Of a stretch of DNA of 34,577 bases, positions 8,201-14,707 are shown piece after piece; positions within the stretch are counted from its first letter, which is position 1; each line of letters begins with the position of its first letter. The stretch is taken from assembly GCA_002340255.1 (NCBI GenBank), contig DDLS01000126.1, positions 1 to 34,577 on the forward strand, read 5' to 3'. The notes beneath the pieces were generated by a model that had not been told where the DNA came from, ran no database searches, and worked only from the letters and a program-made list of their open reading frames with translations. Origin of the DNA: Cyanobacteria bacterium UBA2566 (lineage in GTDB: Bacteria > Cyanobacteriota > Cyanobacteriia > Cyanobacteriales > Desertifilaceae). A program made the translations under genes and the position numbers.

Positions 8201-8514
8201 TAGAGTTATTATTACGTAAATTGAAAAAGTATTTAAATCTGACCTGGATTTATGAAGAAGTTCCAGAGGCAAATTCGCCTCCCTCCTTGGGGTCTTCAGT
8301 GGAGTTGGTTTACCCTCCCCAGGAAGAATTGCAAGGGTTAGTAAAAACGGCGGCTGTGGGATATATTGATGGTATTGAAGCAGAAGTGGCTAGACTGCGA
8401 GCATTAGATACCATCTACTACCCGTTTTGCGATCGCATTATGGAATTTATCTCTGAATTTGATGACCAAGGCATTATCGCTTTTATTACCCAAGAATATC
8501 CTCTATCCATTTAA
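5287..8514 (+). CDS. Hybrid sensor histidine kinase/response regulator (Cache-HAMP-GAF-HisKA-HATPase-REC)
   Basis: This 1075-residue membrane-bound hybrid kinase has its first membrane helix at about 12-34, a periplasmic Cache-type sensor at about 40-330 (RDPRKRPWYLTAVETGKPTW is typical), and a second helix at about 341-363. HAMP, a short coiled coil and a GAF domain (about 440-595) follow. The HisKA phosphoacceptor is His623 in NMSHELRTPLNGIL. The ATPase domain shows the N box Asn741 and the G boxes DTGVGM (775-780) and GTGLGLA. The receiver domain begins ILVVDDK at 869 with phosphoacceptor Asp917 (TDLVMPELDG). A 120-residue tail (QEELQGLVKTAAVGYIDGIE) resembles an output or docking segment of cyanobacterial hybrid kinases. 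The Cache domain suggests sensing of a small extracellular ligand, which cannot be named. Confidence 0.95.
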   Translation: MKSLPLKPHFPLQVVLIVPFLLQIMLAVGLVSWLSFRNAHEMLETMVERLTTEISSEVEQHLSSYLELPHRVNRSHLGAIKSGLLEVENLDGWDYYLWEKIQQVPELSFTAIANNQGEQRTGERLADGTLVINTVTPSDRHTFRSYNTDDQGNRTTLATQLSDRDPRKRPWYLTAVETGKPTWSNPDISYLEPVLLISALQPLDIDTDGRVEAVINTTLKLNQLGQFLSKINLGETGKILILDRQDNLIASSTQETPFNPDTKTLLPITQSQDLLTRQLIDLLHTHQTALNPPTLTTLSLDGEHYFAHIIPYADPYGLEWKIVLFIPESNFNATLESHKQHILVVCISALIVAVGLGLLTSRWIADPILQLRDASAAFASGKRRNSLQVQGIQELDTLAQTFNEMAAQIGNQLEILEQQVAERTHLLTQHNQVLSELAGDSQLHKGDLNQSLPKLTEAIAQILKVDRTSIWLIEPESTLWYCADLFIPALGSHTQGDLLPIQDYPRYAQALKTQNVISVNDACNDERTSELKETYLAPLGIHSMLEIPIRRQQTLLGVMCMETTQPRHWTQEEQNVARSIGDLVNLAIESYHRQQAEIALKAAKEAADKANQAKSEFLANMSHELRTPLNGILGYTQILKRMSDLKPKQREGIMVIEDAGSHLLTLINDVLDLAKIEARKMELLPREIHFPSFISGVAEVIRIQAEEKGLAFGCVIDPNLPQGIDIDDKRLRQVLLNLLGNATKFTNQGEIVFSVIHLSQISPASTATLRFEIGDTGVGMNPEQIQKIFLPFEQVGANSHKHDGTGLGLAITRQIVQMMGGKIEVQSQLDVGSQFSFEINVPVAKNWSISSTQNEPGKIIGYVGQRQKILVVDDKIVNRKVILEVLSPLGFEVAQAKNGQLGLEHYHQFQPDFIITDLVMPELDGFEMVRQLRQSGDNRVIILASSASVLKQDQENSLVAGCNDFLPKPVDIELLLRKLKKYLNLTWIYEEVPEANSPPSLGSSVELVYPPQEELQGLVKTAAVGYIDGIEAEVARLRALDTIYYPFCDRIMEFISEFDDQGIIAFITQEYPLSI

Positions 8515-8524
8515 CCTACAGATC

Positions 8525-8758
8525 ATGCCTAAAAAACAAAAATTCCCTTTCCTAGTTGGCTCGAAATGGACCGCCCAACAAACGACTTGGGGATGGCGAC
8601 ATTTTCAAGTGATCAACCGTAAAAATCAAGGAAAGTTTATTTTTGCGGAAATAGTGGCTTCTTGTGACCCGAATGTTCGCTTTTGGTTAAATGCCGCCCA
8701 ACTTAAAGACCGTTCCCTATGGCAACCGGGATGGAAAACGCTTCAGGAAATGGAGTAG
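8525..8758 (+). CDS. TIGR02450-type tryptophan-rich small protein
   Basis: This 77-residue protein is rich in Trp and basic residues. It starts MPKKQKFPFLVGSKWTA and contains TTWGWRHFQVINR and FAEIVASCDPNVRFWLNAAQ. This matches the short Trp-rich family TIGR02450, whose function is unknown. I took the ATG at 8525, 10 bp after the kinase stop, because homologues begin with the K-rich segment. A longer frame from 8459 would overlap the kinase's 3' end. Close spacing suggests co-transcription with the kinase. Confidence 0.8.
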   Translation: MPKKQKFPFLVGSKWTAQQTTWGWRHFQVINRKNQGKFIFAEIVASCDPNVRFWLNAAQLKDRSLWQPGWKTLQEME

Positions 8759-8815
8759 GGAAGAGAGGAAAATGGAGACGAATAGACACAGAGAGGGACG
8801 ATTCCTCAATGATTT

Positions 8816-9469
8816 TTAAGGATTAATTTTTAATTGACACTGTAAGTCTTCTGGGCGGTCAATATCGGGGAGAACCGGTAAGAGAACATAGGATAATTCT
8901 AAAGCATGGGCAATATTGAGGGTTTGGGAAAAAACTTCTGAGGTTCCCCAATGAATATTTTGAAATAATTCAGAGATGGGGCGTGATAGACCGATTAAAT
9001 AATAACCCCCATCAGCGGCTGGGCCGAGGACTAAATCGTGGGAACCTAAAGTATGAAAGGCTTGGGCAAAAAGTTCTGGGGTGAGACTGGGGCAGTCTGT
9101 TCCGATAACAACGATATGCTCCATTCCTTCAGCAAAACTCTGCTCAATTGCCCTGTAGAGTTTTTCCCCTAGATCCCCTTGTCCCTGACTGCGATAAACT
9201 AGATCAGCACCTAACCAGGTCTGCATGGCCTGAACAGTTGAGCCTGTAAAATAAACCACGAGCTGTATTGCCCCTTTATGGCGATCTTGTAGCTGCCGTG
9301 CTTGGGCGATCGCCCATTCGGCCAGTTGACGATGTAATTCCGTCGCTCCCTGCACTCCTAATGCAGGAATTAAGCGGGTTTTGGCCTTACCCAATTCTGG
9401 ATATCGAGTAAAGACTAGGAGTTGGCATAGGCTAGATAATGGGGAAGATAAATCGGGAAAATCGCTCAC
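8816..9469 (-). CDS. TIGR04282/DUF2064 family glycosyltransferase
   Basis: The protein carries the family blocks LLVFTRYPELGKAKTRLIPA, VVIGTDCPSLTPE and LGPAADGGYYLIGL, which correspond to the nucleotide-sugar-binding fold of DUF2064 glycosyltransferases (some are annotated as arsenosugar biosynthesis enzymes). The acceptor is unknown. I prefer a GTG start at 9469, with AGAGGT just upstream. ATG starts at 9496 and 9508 are open but lack ribosome-binding sites and would run into pgl on the other strand. With the 9496 ATG, both genes would start on the same CATG tetranucleotide. The family is clear; the start is moderately sure. Confidence 0.88.
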   Translation of the reverse strand: MSDFPDLSSPLSSLCQLLVFTRYPELGKAKTRLIPALGVQGATELHRQLAEWAIAQARQLQDRHKGAIQLVVYFTGSTVQAMQTWLGADLVYRSQGQGDLGEKLYRAIEQSFAEGMEHIVVIGTDCPSLTPELFAQAFHTLGSHDLVLGPAADGGYYLIGLSRPISELFQNIHWGTSEVFSQTLNIAHALELSYVLLPVLPDIDRPEDLQCQLKINP

Positions 9470-9494
9470 GCTTACCTCTTTTATTGTTGGGAAC

Positions 9495-10220
9495 ATGACT
9501 AAAATCATAGAAGTTTTACCGGATAAAGGCGCTCTCGTCAGCCGCGCCCTTGCCTTAGTGAAAGAAAAAATAGAAACGGCGATCGCCTCCCATGGCTACA
9601 GTACCATTGCCCTCGCTGGAGGCAGTACCCCTAAGCCACTCTATGAAGCTCTGAGTAAAGAAACTCTTCCCTGGGACAAAATTCATGTTTTTTGGGGAGA
9701 TGAGCGCTATGTCCCCTGCACTCATCCGGATAGTAATGAAAATATGGCTCGCCAAGCCTGGCTTAATCAGGTTCCTATTCCCCCACAGAATATCCATGCC
9801 ATGCCCACGAGAGCGCAAAACCCCCAACAGGATGCCGAAACCCATGATACTCACTTACAGCAGTTTTTTGGTAAGTCGTCTGGTGAGTTTCCGGCCTTCG
9901 ATATTATTTTGTTAGGGATGGGGGATGATGGGCATACGGCTTCCCTATTTCCCCATACTGAAGCTTTAGCAGTCGGCGATCGCCGGGTCACCGTCGGTAA
10001 TAAAGATGACCAACCCCGTCTTACTTTTACGGTTCCTCTGATTAATGAGGCTCGCTGTGTCATTTTTCTAGTCGCTGGAGCTAATAAAATCAACGCTTTA
10101 ACCCAAGTCTTTGCTCCAGAAGGAGACAGCAAAGCCTATCCCTCTCGTTTAATTGCTCCTAAAGGAGAGCTTTGGTGGCTCTTAGATGAAGCAGCAGCAG
10201 GAGAATCAATTAACAATTAA
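9495..10220 (+). CDS. pgl: 6-phosphogluconolactonase
   Basis: This 241-residue enzyme hydrolyses 6-phosphogluconolactone to 6-phosphogluconate in the oxidative pentose phosphate pathway, the main NADPH source of cyanobacteria in the dark. Conserved blocks are TIALAGGSTPKPLYEAL, HVFWGDERYVP, DSNENMARQAWL and GMGDDGHTASLFPHT. The start at 9495 gives the usual length and N-terminus (MTKIIEVLPDKGALVS); the longer frame from 9381 runs through the divergent neighbour and is not conserved. It is divergent from the DUF2064 gene, with only a very short shared upstream region. Followed on the same strand by the zinc-ribbon/FHA gene after 56 bp. Confidence 0.95.
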   Translation: MTKIIEVLPDKGALVSRALALVKEKIETAIASHGYSTIALAGGSTPKPLYEALSKETLPWDKIHVFWGDERYVPCTHPDSNENMARQAWLNQVPIPPQNIHAMPTRAQNPQQDAETHDTHLQQFFGKSSGEFPAFDIILLGMGDDGHTASLFPHTEALAVGDRRVTVGNKDDQPRLTFTVPLINEARCVIFLVAGANKINALTQVFAPEGDSKAYPSRLIAPKGELWWLLDEAAAGESINN

Positions 10221-10276
10221 ATTATTAGATCGAATTCAATCTTTTTCCTATTGCCTCTTGCCTTTCCATTGATCCT

Positions 10277-10951
10277 ATGATTGTTTGTCCAAATTGTACT
10301 CACCAAAACCCTGATGGCGCTCAAGTATGCGAAGCTTGTTATACTGAGCTTCCTGCTCTAACGACTTGTCCTAACTGTGGAGCAGCCGTTCAGCAAGATG
10401 CCACGTTTTGTGGTCAATGTGGAACCGCCTTAAAAGTTACGTCTGTTTCCACCGCCAATCTTGATGCAGAGGAAGAAGTCTTAGAAATTCCTCCCTTAGT
10501 CGAACCCGATCCTCTGGTGACTCCGGAACCCATTGCCAGCTCTAGCTCCGAATTATCCATAATAACAGAAGTGGAAGCCGAACCCTCCACTCCAGTCAAA
10601 ATAAACCGGTTAACTGAACTGCAATCAGCCAGTGCCTCCCTGGTTCATCTCTCTACCAAGGATCGACTTGAGTTATCCAATCATCTTTCGGTTTTACATA
10701 TCGGGAAACCCAATGACCGTATTCCCCCAGATATAGATGTTTCTGGTTTTGCCCACGCAGATGTAGTCTCGCGGGTTCATGCTGCTATTCGCATTGAAAA
10801 CGGCGAGTATTACATCGAAGATCTCGCAAGTTCCAATGGAACCTATATTAATCACTTACCCCTAAGTCCAGGCAATCGCTATCGCTTAAAAACCGGCGAT
10901 CGCATTACATTAGGTAAAAATGATCTGGTAAGCTTTGTATTTGAACTGTGA
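10277..10951 (+). CDS. Double zinc-ribbon and FHA domain protein
   Basis: This 224-residue protein starts with two zinc-ribbon motifs (CPNCTHQNPDGAQVCEAC and CPNCGAAVQQDATFCGQCG). An acidic linker follows, then a C-terminal FHA domain of about 85 residues (LSVLHIGKPNDR, DVVSRVHAAIRIE, DLASSNGTYINHLPL). FHA domains bind phosphothreonine peptides, so the protein is a likely adaptor in Ser/Thr-kinase signalling. The phosphopeptide-binding Ser-Arg (VSRVHA) and Ser-Asn-Gly (SSNGTY) motifs are intact. It opens a run of three FHA genes on the same strand. Confidence 0.92.
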   Translation: MIVCPNCTHQNPDGAQVCEACYTELPALTTCPNCGAAVQQDATFCGQCGTALKVTSVSTANLDAEEEVLEIPPLVEPDPLVTPEPIASSSSELSIITEVEAEPSTPVKINRLTELQSASASLVHLSTKDRLELSNHLSVLHIGKPNDRIPPDIDVSGFAHADVVSRVHAAIRIENGEYYIEDLASSNGTYINHLPLSPGNRYRLKTGDRITLGKNDLVSFVFEL

Positions 10952-11027
10952 TCATCTCCAGATTATTCCTTAACTCAACGAAAACAAACAGCAGACCCCT
11001 ACTCCTCGTTATTTACCTGTTACTGAT

Positions 11028-11435
11028 GTGATTACCCTAACCTTGTTACATCCTCTCAAAGATACCCCCATTCAGCATTGGCAATTTACACAAGAATCCC
11101 TTGTGCGAATTGGACGCTCTACAGATAATCATGTCGTTCTCTATAGTGCGGTGGTTTCCCGTCACCATGTGGAACTCCGCCTTGGCGAGGAATCTTGGGA
11201 TGTGGTGAACCTGGGAACTAATGGTACATATCTCGACGATCGGCGGATTGAACAAATGCCGATTACTGGTGAAGTGGTGATTCGACTGGCTCGTTCTGGG
11301 CCGAAGATTCAGATTAAAACCGATTTTGACCAGGAGCAATCGTCGTCTTCTCCTCTGGATCGAAAATCTATCGATCCATCTATACCGGCAATTAAGGAGA
11401 AAATTAATAAAATGACGACGGCGATCGATCCATAG
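11028..11435 (+). CDS. FHA domain protein (paralogue of the gene at 12139)
   Basis: This 135-residue protein is essentially one FHA domain: VRIGRSTDNHVVLYSAVVSR, then HHVEL, LGTNGTYLDDRRI and a short polar tail. The phosphothreonine-binding Arg/Ser/His set is intact. The start codon is GTG at 11028; the ATG two bases earlier is in another frame and stops at once. It is closely similar to the protein encoded at 12139-12567, including the opening (LTLLHP versus ISLMHP), so the two arose by duplication. Between the copies lies a wrecked transposase with REP-like repeats. Confidence 0.9.
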   Translation: MITLTLLHPLKDTPIQHWQFTQESLVRIGRSTDNHVVLYSAVVSRHHVELRLGEESWDVVNLGTNGTYLDDRRIEQMPITGEVVIRLARSGPKIQIKTDFDQEQSSSSPLDRKSIDPSIPAIKEKINKMTTAIDP

Positions 11436-11475
11436 GGATTAGTCTCACTGGTTTATATCAGATGGATTAACAGTA

Positions 11476-11719
11476 ATGAATCAGGAAAAATTTAAGGGGA
11501 AATATCGAGTTTCCTCAGCGCGGTTACAATCCTGGGATTATGGTTCAAATGGATGGTATTTTATCGATTATTGGAAGTTATAAATCTGCGGTAACCAAAC
11601 CTGCACGCCGCTTAGGGTTTGAATGGTTTTGGCAATCTCGTTTTCACGATCGTATTATTCGGGATAAACAATCTTATTTACGGATTGGAGAATAGGTGGT
11701 CAATAATCCCCATATAGCG
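11476..11719 (+). pseudogene. REP-associated tyrosine transposase (RAYT, Y1/HUH) remnant
   Basis: An ATG at 11476 starts MNQEKFKGKYRVSSARLQSW and continues DYGSNGWYFI, the N-terminus of cyanobacterial RAYT transposases. After about 30 codons the frame shifts by one and the text jumps to the C-terminal part: IIGSYKSAVTKPARRLGFEW, then FWQSRFHDRIIRDKQSYLRI, a TAG where Tyr is expected, and VVNNPHI. The middle, with the HUH and catalytic Tyr motifs, is deleted. The gene is dead. It ends exactly where a REP-like repeat begins at 11712. Assignment rests on both end motifs. Confidence 0.82.
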
Positions 11720-11817
11720 CTTTGCGCTAGGGAATAGGGAATAGGGAATAGGGAATAGGCTTTTGGTACATAGCTTTGAGGATTCAACACTGTCCCTCAT
11801 AACAGCGCAAAGCGCTG
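11712..11817. repeat. REP-like inverted pair (BIME-like) with four AGGGAAT tandem units
   Basis: AGCGCTTTGCGCT (11716-11728) is followed by four tandem AGGGAAT units (11729-11756). The exact inverse, AGCGCAAAGCGCT, lies at 11804-11816. Each arm is also nearly palindromic by itself. The unit recurs at 5204, 16036 and 20901. The pair directly follows the RAYT remnant, as expected if that transposase once mobilised the repeat. Confidence 0.75.
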
Positions 11818-11898
11818 TAATTGGCAAGATGATTGTTTCTATGGATGATTGTAGGTAATATAAAATCCAGATTATTGATGCGACACATTACTATCATA

Positions 11899-11926
11899 GT
11901 AGAGACAAGACAGACTTTGTCTCTAC
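11899..11926. repeat. GTAGAGACAA palindrome
   Basis: GTAGAGACAA (11899-11908) and TTGTCTCTAC (11917-11926) form a perfect 10-bp stem with an 8-nt loop. TTAAAATTTT follows on the plus strand. It belongs to the type of short dispersed cyanobacterial palindromes. A terminator role is possible but it has no active gene immediately upstream. The rest of the 11820-12138 gap holds nothing else I can name. Confidence 0.55.
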
Positions 11927-12138
11927 TTAAAATTTTCCTTCCTTTGAAGAAATTCTCTTAACAAAATTATTGCGTATCGAGATTAGAAATTCTGAGATCT
12001 CTCTATGTTTGTGAGGGTAGAAACCAATCGCCTGAGTCAGTCGAGTCGAGTTATAATGATTATCTATAATGAGTCCCTGTATTTTTCCTAATTGTTGACT
12101 ATAGTTTTGCTTAATTTAAACTCTATCAGGATAATTTT

Positions 12139-12567
12139 ATGTCAGCGCTTACAATATCTTTGATGCATCCGACTCAACCTGTAGCGATGCATAGTTGGAC
12201 GTTTGAACCGGATCGAGACGAACCTATTCGTATTGGTCGTTCTCACGATAATGACATTGTAGTGTATAGTTCTGTGGTCTCCCGCCATCACGCAGAGCTA
12301 TGGCCAAGTGAAGAGGGTTGGAATCTCAAGGGATTTGGTTCAAATGGTACGTTTGTTAACCAACAGTTGGTCACACAGGATGTCTTAGAGGATGGCTCGA
12401 TCGTCCGTTTAGGCAATTCTGGGCCGAGATTGCGAATTCGTCTAGGAGTGAGCGATCCGAAGGCGAAGCTGGTGAGAAAATGCGATCGCAAACTGAATGC
12501 GGAACTGAGTGAAGCTGATAAACATAGTACGTTTATCAATACCCCTCAAATGCAATCGGATGATTAA
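12139..12567 (+). CDS. FHA domain protein (paralogue of the gene at 11028)
   Basis: This 142-residue protein is a single FHA domain (IRIGRSHDNDIVVYSSVVSR, HHAEL, FGSNGTFVNQQLV) with a polar C-terminal tail containing several Ser/Thr. The binding residues Arg, Ser, His and Asn are all present. The domain would read phosphothreonine on a partner protein; no Ser/Thr kinase is encoded in the window. A HIP1 octamer falls inside the gene. It is the third of three FHA genes on this strand and probably arose by duplication of the second. Confidence 0.9.
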   Translation: MSALTISLMHPTQPVAMHSWTFEPDRDEPIRIGRSHDNDIVVYSSVVSRHHAELWPSEEGWNLKGFGSNGTFVNQQLVTQDVLEDGSIVRLGNSGPRLRIRLGVSDPKAKLVRKCDRKLNAELSEADKHSTFINTPQMQSDD

Positions 12568-12596
12568 GGAATGACTGAGAGCAACTTGCCTCTCAA

Positions 12597-12624
12597 GACT
12601 CCCTTGAAGGGAAGAGTCATTTTT
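12597..12624 (+). terminator. Probable intrinsic terminator between FHA gene and pgeF
   Basis: GACTC-CCTT (12597-12605) pairs with AGGG-GAGTC (12608-12618), a stem with a small AA bulge, followed by ATTTTT. It sits between convergent genes and is oriented to end the FHA gene's transcript. Confidence 0.55.
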
Positions 12625-12629
12625 AATAT

Positions 12630-13406
12630 TTAATTTTTCATTGAAGTCAGGATACCTGACCACTGAACTGATTTGAGTCGATCGCGCCGATAAGAAAAGA
12701 ACCGATGCTGATTTTGATAGGTACAATAGGGAGCGATCGCCACTTGTTCTCCATGGACTCCCAACTGTTGCAGTTGCCTGAGATTGACCTGGCGTACATC
12801 TAAGCGGATGCGATCGGGTTCAGAATCGGGCCATAAGACCGAATGTTTCCCTCCTGATAACTGCTCGATCCAATCTGGAGTACTCTCGCCTTGAATCAGA
12901 GTTTTTCCTACCTGTTGAGCCACATCTAATCCTACCTGATACTCTCCTCCAGAAATCGCCGGCCCTAGGGCAATCCGCAGATCTTCGAGCCGCGTCCCTA
13001 ATGCTTGAAAACGGGCGATCGCCTCCGGGACAATTTCCGCCGCCGTCCCCCGCCAGCCTGCATGAAGAGCTGCCACCTGTCCTGTACCTAAATCTCCGAT
13101 TAACACCGGCACACAATCAGCCGAACACACCCAAACCGAATCATGGGCATTTTCCGATAACAAACCATCGGCTTCTGGACGCTCAACCCCCAAACTTTCC
13201 ACCTCTGAAGGGGTCAAAACCCGTGGCCCGTGGACTTGTTTTACCCGATATACTCGGGCCTGCTCATCCAGAAGAGGTGCTAAAGATTCAGGTGTTTGCG
13301 GCGCAAACTGGCGGGTAAAAAAACCATGCTTCCAAGGGTCGAGTAAGCTACAGGTCAGATAGGTCAACCCTTGAGCCATCTGCCAATGCCAAAGTGAGCT
13401 CATCAA
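12630..13406 (-). CDS. pgeF: Peptidoglycan editing factor PgeF / YfiH-family multicopper polyphenol-oxidase-like protein
   Basis: This 258-residue protein is of the YfiH/PgeF (DUF152) family. Conserved metal-site blocks are visible: VKQVHGPRV, CSADCVPVLI, AALHAGWRGTA and RFFSYRRDR. Members have been described as laccase-like and as purine nucleoside phosphorylase/adenosine deaminase-type enzymes. In Escherichia coli the protein removes mis-incorporated residues from peptidoglycan precursors. Length and motif order are normal. Two adjacent ATG codons (13406 and 13403) are possible starts. The left end of the insertion sequence lies about 100 bp upstream of this start, so the IS may have displaced part of the promoter region. 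Confidence 0.92.
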   Translation of the reverse strand: MMSSLWHWQMAQGLTYLTCSLLDPWKHGFFTRQFAPQTPESLAPLLDEQARVYRVKQVHGPRVLTPSEVESLGVERPEADGLLSENAHDSVWVCSADCVPVLIGDLGTGQVAALHAGWRGTAAEIVPEAIARFQALGTRLEDLRIALGPAISGGEYQVGLDVAQQVGKTLIQGESTPDWIEQLSGGKHSVLWPDSEPDRIRLDVRQVNLRQLQQLGVHGEQVAIAPYCTYQNQHRFFSYRRDRLKSVQWSGILTSMKN

Positions 13407-13504
13407 AAATTTGGAGTCTGAAACCCCATCCTTTTAGGAGGGCCTTACTCTCGTATTTTACCACGATCACAAATTCTATGCTATTCTGAAAGGATTTATA
13501 GCTT

Positions 13505-14681
13505 CTCAGTACAGGACAAAAAACTTGAAAAGGATGCAAGGAGAGGGTTTGATAGAAGTTACCACAAAATCAATCAGACCCTCATGCAATACAGTAACTC
13601 GATTCGAGAGCAATTATGACCCCATCTCGGTTGGCATGGAGCCAGACTATCTTTCATCGCCTTGTTCATCATCGCTGTGTTCAGAGCCAAAACGGTGAAC
13701 CTAGCTGAACTGGCAACAGTCTGGGCAGCAAGAGCGGCTGAAGCGTCAAATTATAAACAAATGCAGCGATTTTTCCGCTCTTTTGAAATGGAGATTGATA
13801 AGTTCGCACTGATGGTGATGAGCATTGCTCAAATTCCCCAACCCTGGGTGTTGAGCATCGATAGGACCAACTGGTCATTCGGCAAGACCCACTTCAATAT
13901 CCTCATGCTGTCTGTGGTGCATGAGGGTATCGGCTATCCCTTGATGTGGACAATGCTGAAGAAAAACAAAGGCAACAGTAATAGTGAAGAGCGTATGGAC
14001 TTGTTGGAGCGCTTGGAAGCCCTCTTTCCCGGAGTAAAGATTGCCTATTTAACCGGTGACCGGGAGTTTGTTGGTAAGCCTTGGCTCTCATTTGTGATGA
14101 TAGACCAGCCAATTCCCTTCCGTCTGCGCATTCGTCAAACCGACAAGATTAGTCGAGGTCGGGGTCAACCGGCCATTGCTTGTGTTCATCTGTTTCGCTC
14201 TCTCTCCATCGGTGAGCAGCGAGTTCTACCGGGACGACGCTGGGTTTGGGGTCGCCCGGTTTATATCATAGGAGTGCGCCTTGAGCCCAAACAGAAGAAA
14301 CAAAAAAGTGATGATGATTTTCTCATTCTCATCACCGAATACTCTCCCCGCACTGCTTTGGCCGACTATGGTCGTGGCTGGGGAATTGAAACCCTCTTTG
14401 GAGCACTCAAGAGGCAGGGATTTTGCCTAGAATCGACTCATTTTACCGAGCGCGAGCGTCTATCGAAGTTGCTGGCTCCTTTAGCCCTGGCCTTTGTCTG
14501 GGCGATGAAAGCCAGAATCTGGCGACATGCTCAAAAGCCAATTCGTCTCATTGAAGCTCAGGGTCGCCGTGCCCGTAGCCTGTTCCGCTATGGTTGTGAC
14601 CTCCTGCGCCGCTTTTTCATTGACCCTCTCTCTTTTTCTGACTCTCTCTTTCAACCCATAAAACTTTTGTCCTGTACTTAG
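13505..14681 (+). mobile_element. IS4-type insertion sequence with about 17-bp terminal inverted repeats
   Basis: The left end CTCAGTACAGGACAAAA (13505-13521) matches the inverted right end, CTAAGTACAGGACAAAA on the minus strand (14665-14681), with one mismatch. Between them is a single DDE transposase gene whose stop codon lies in the right repeat. I could not find a convincing target-site duplication, so the exact ends may be a few bases further out. The element separates pgeF from the serpin gene. It ends only 26 bp before the serpin ATG, so it may influence serpin expression. Confidence 0.85.
13584..14681 (+). pseudogene. IS4-family DDE transposase with an early nonsense codon
   Basis: The likely original start is the ATG at 13584 (MQYSNSIREQL), but TGA at 13617-13619 interrupts the frame. 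In the same frame PHLGWHGARLSFIALFIIAV follows and the rest is open to 14681; CGA to TGA would explain it. A TTG at 13662 is the first usable internal start and gives 339 residues. Counting from that TTG, the DDE residues are Asp67 (LSIDRTNW), Asp133 (LTGDREFVG) and Glu243 (WGIETLFGALK), the last within an IS4-style Y...E-x6-K motif. The catalytic core is intact while the N-terminus is compromised. Either the copy is inactive or it is made from the internal start. Confidence 0.8.
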
Positions 14682-14707
14682 AGACCCCTTATGCTGGAGC
14701 GCTAATC

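Noticed and set aside
4026..13619. TGA recoding as a sense codon, because two genes have in-frame TGA
   Set aside because: Other genes here (for example at 1793-1795) use TGA as a normal stop; both cases are in a degrading gene or an insertion sequence.
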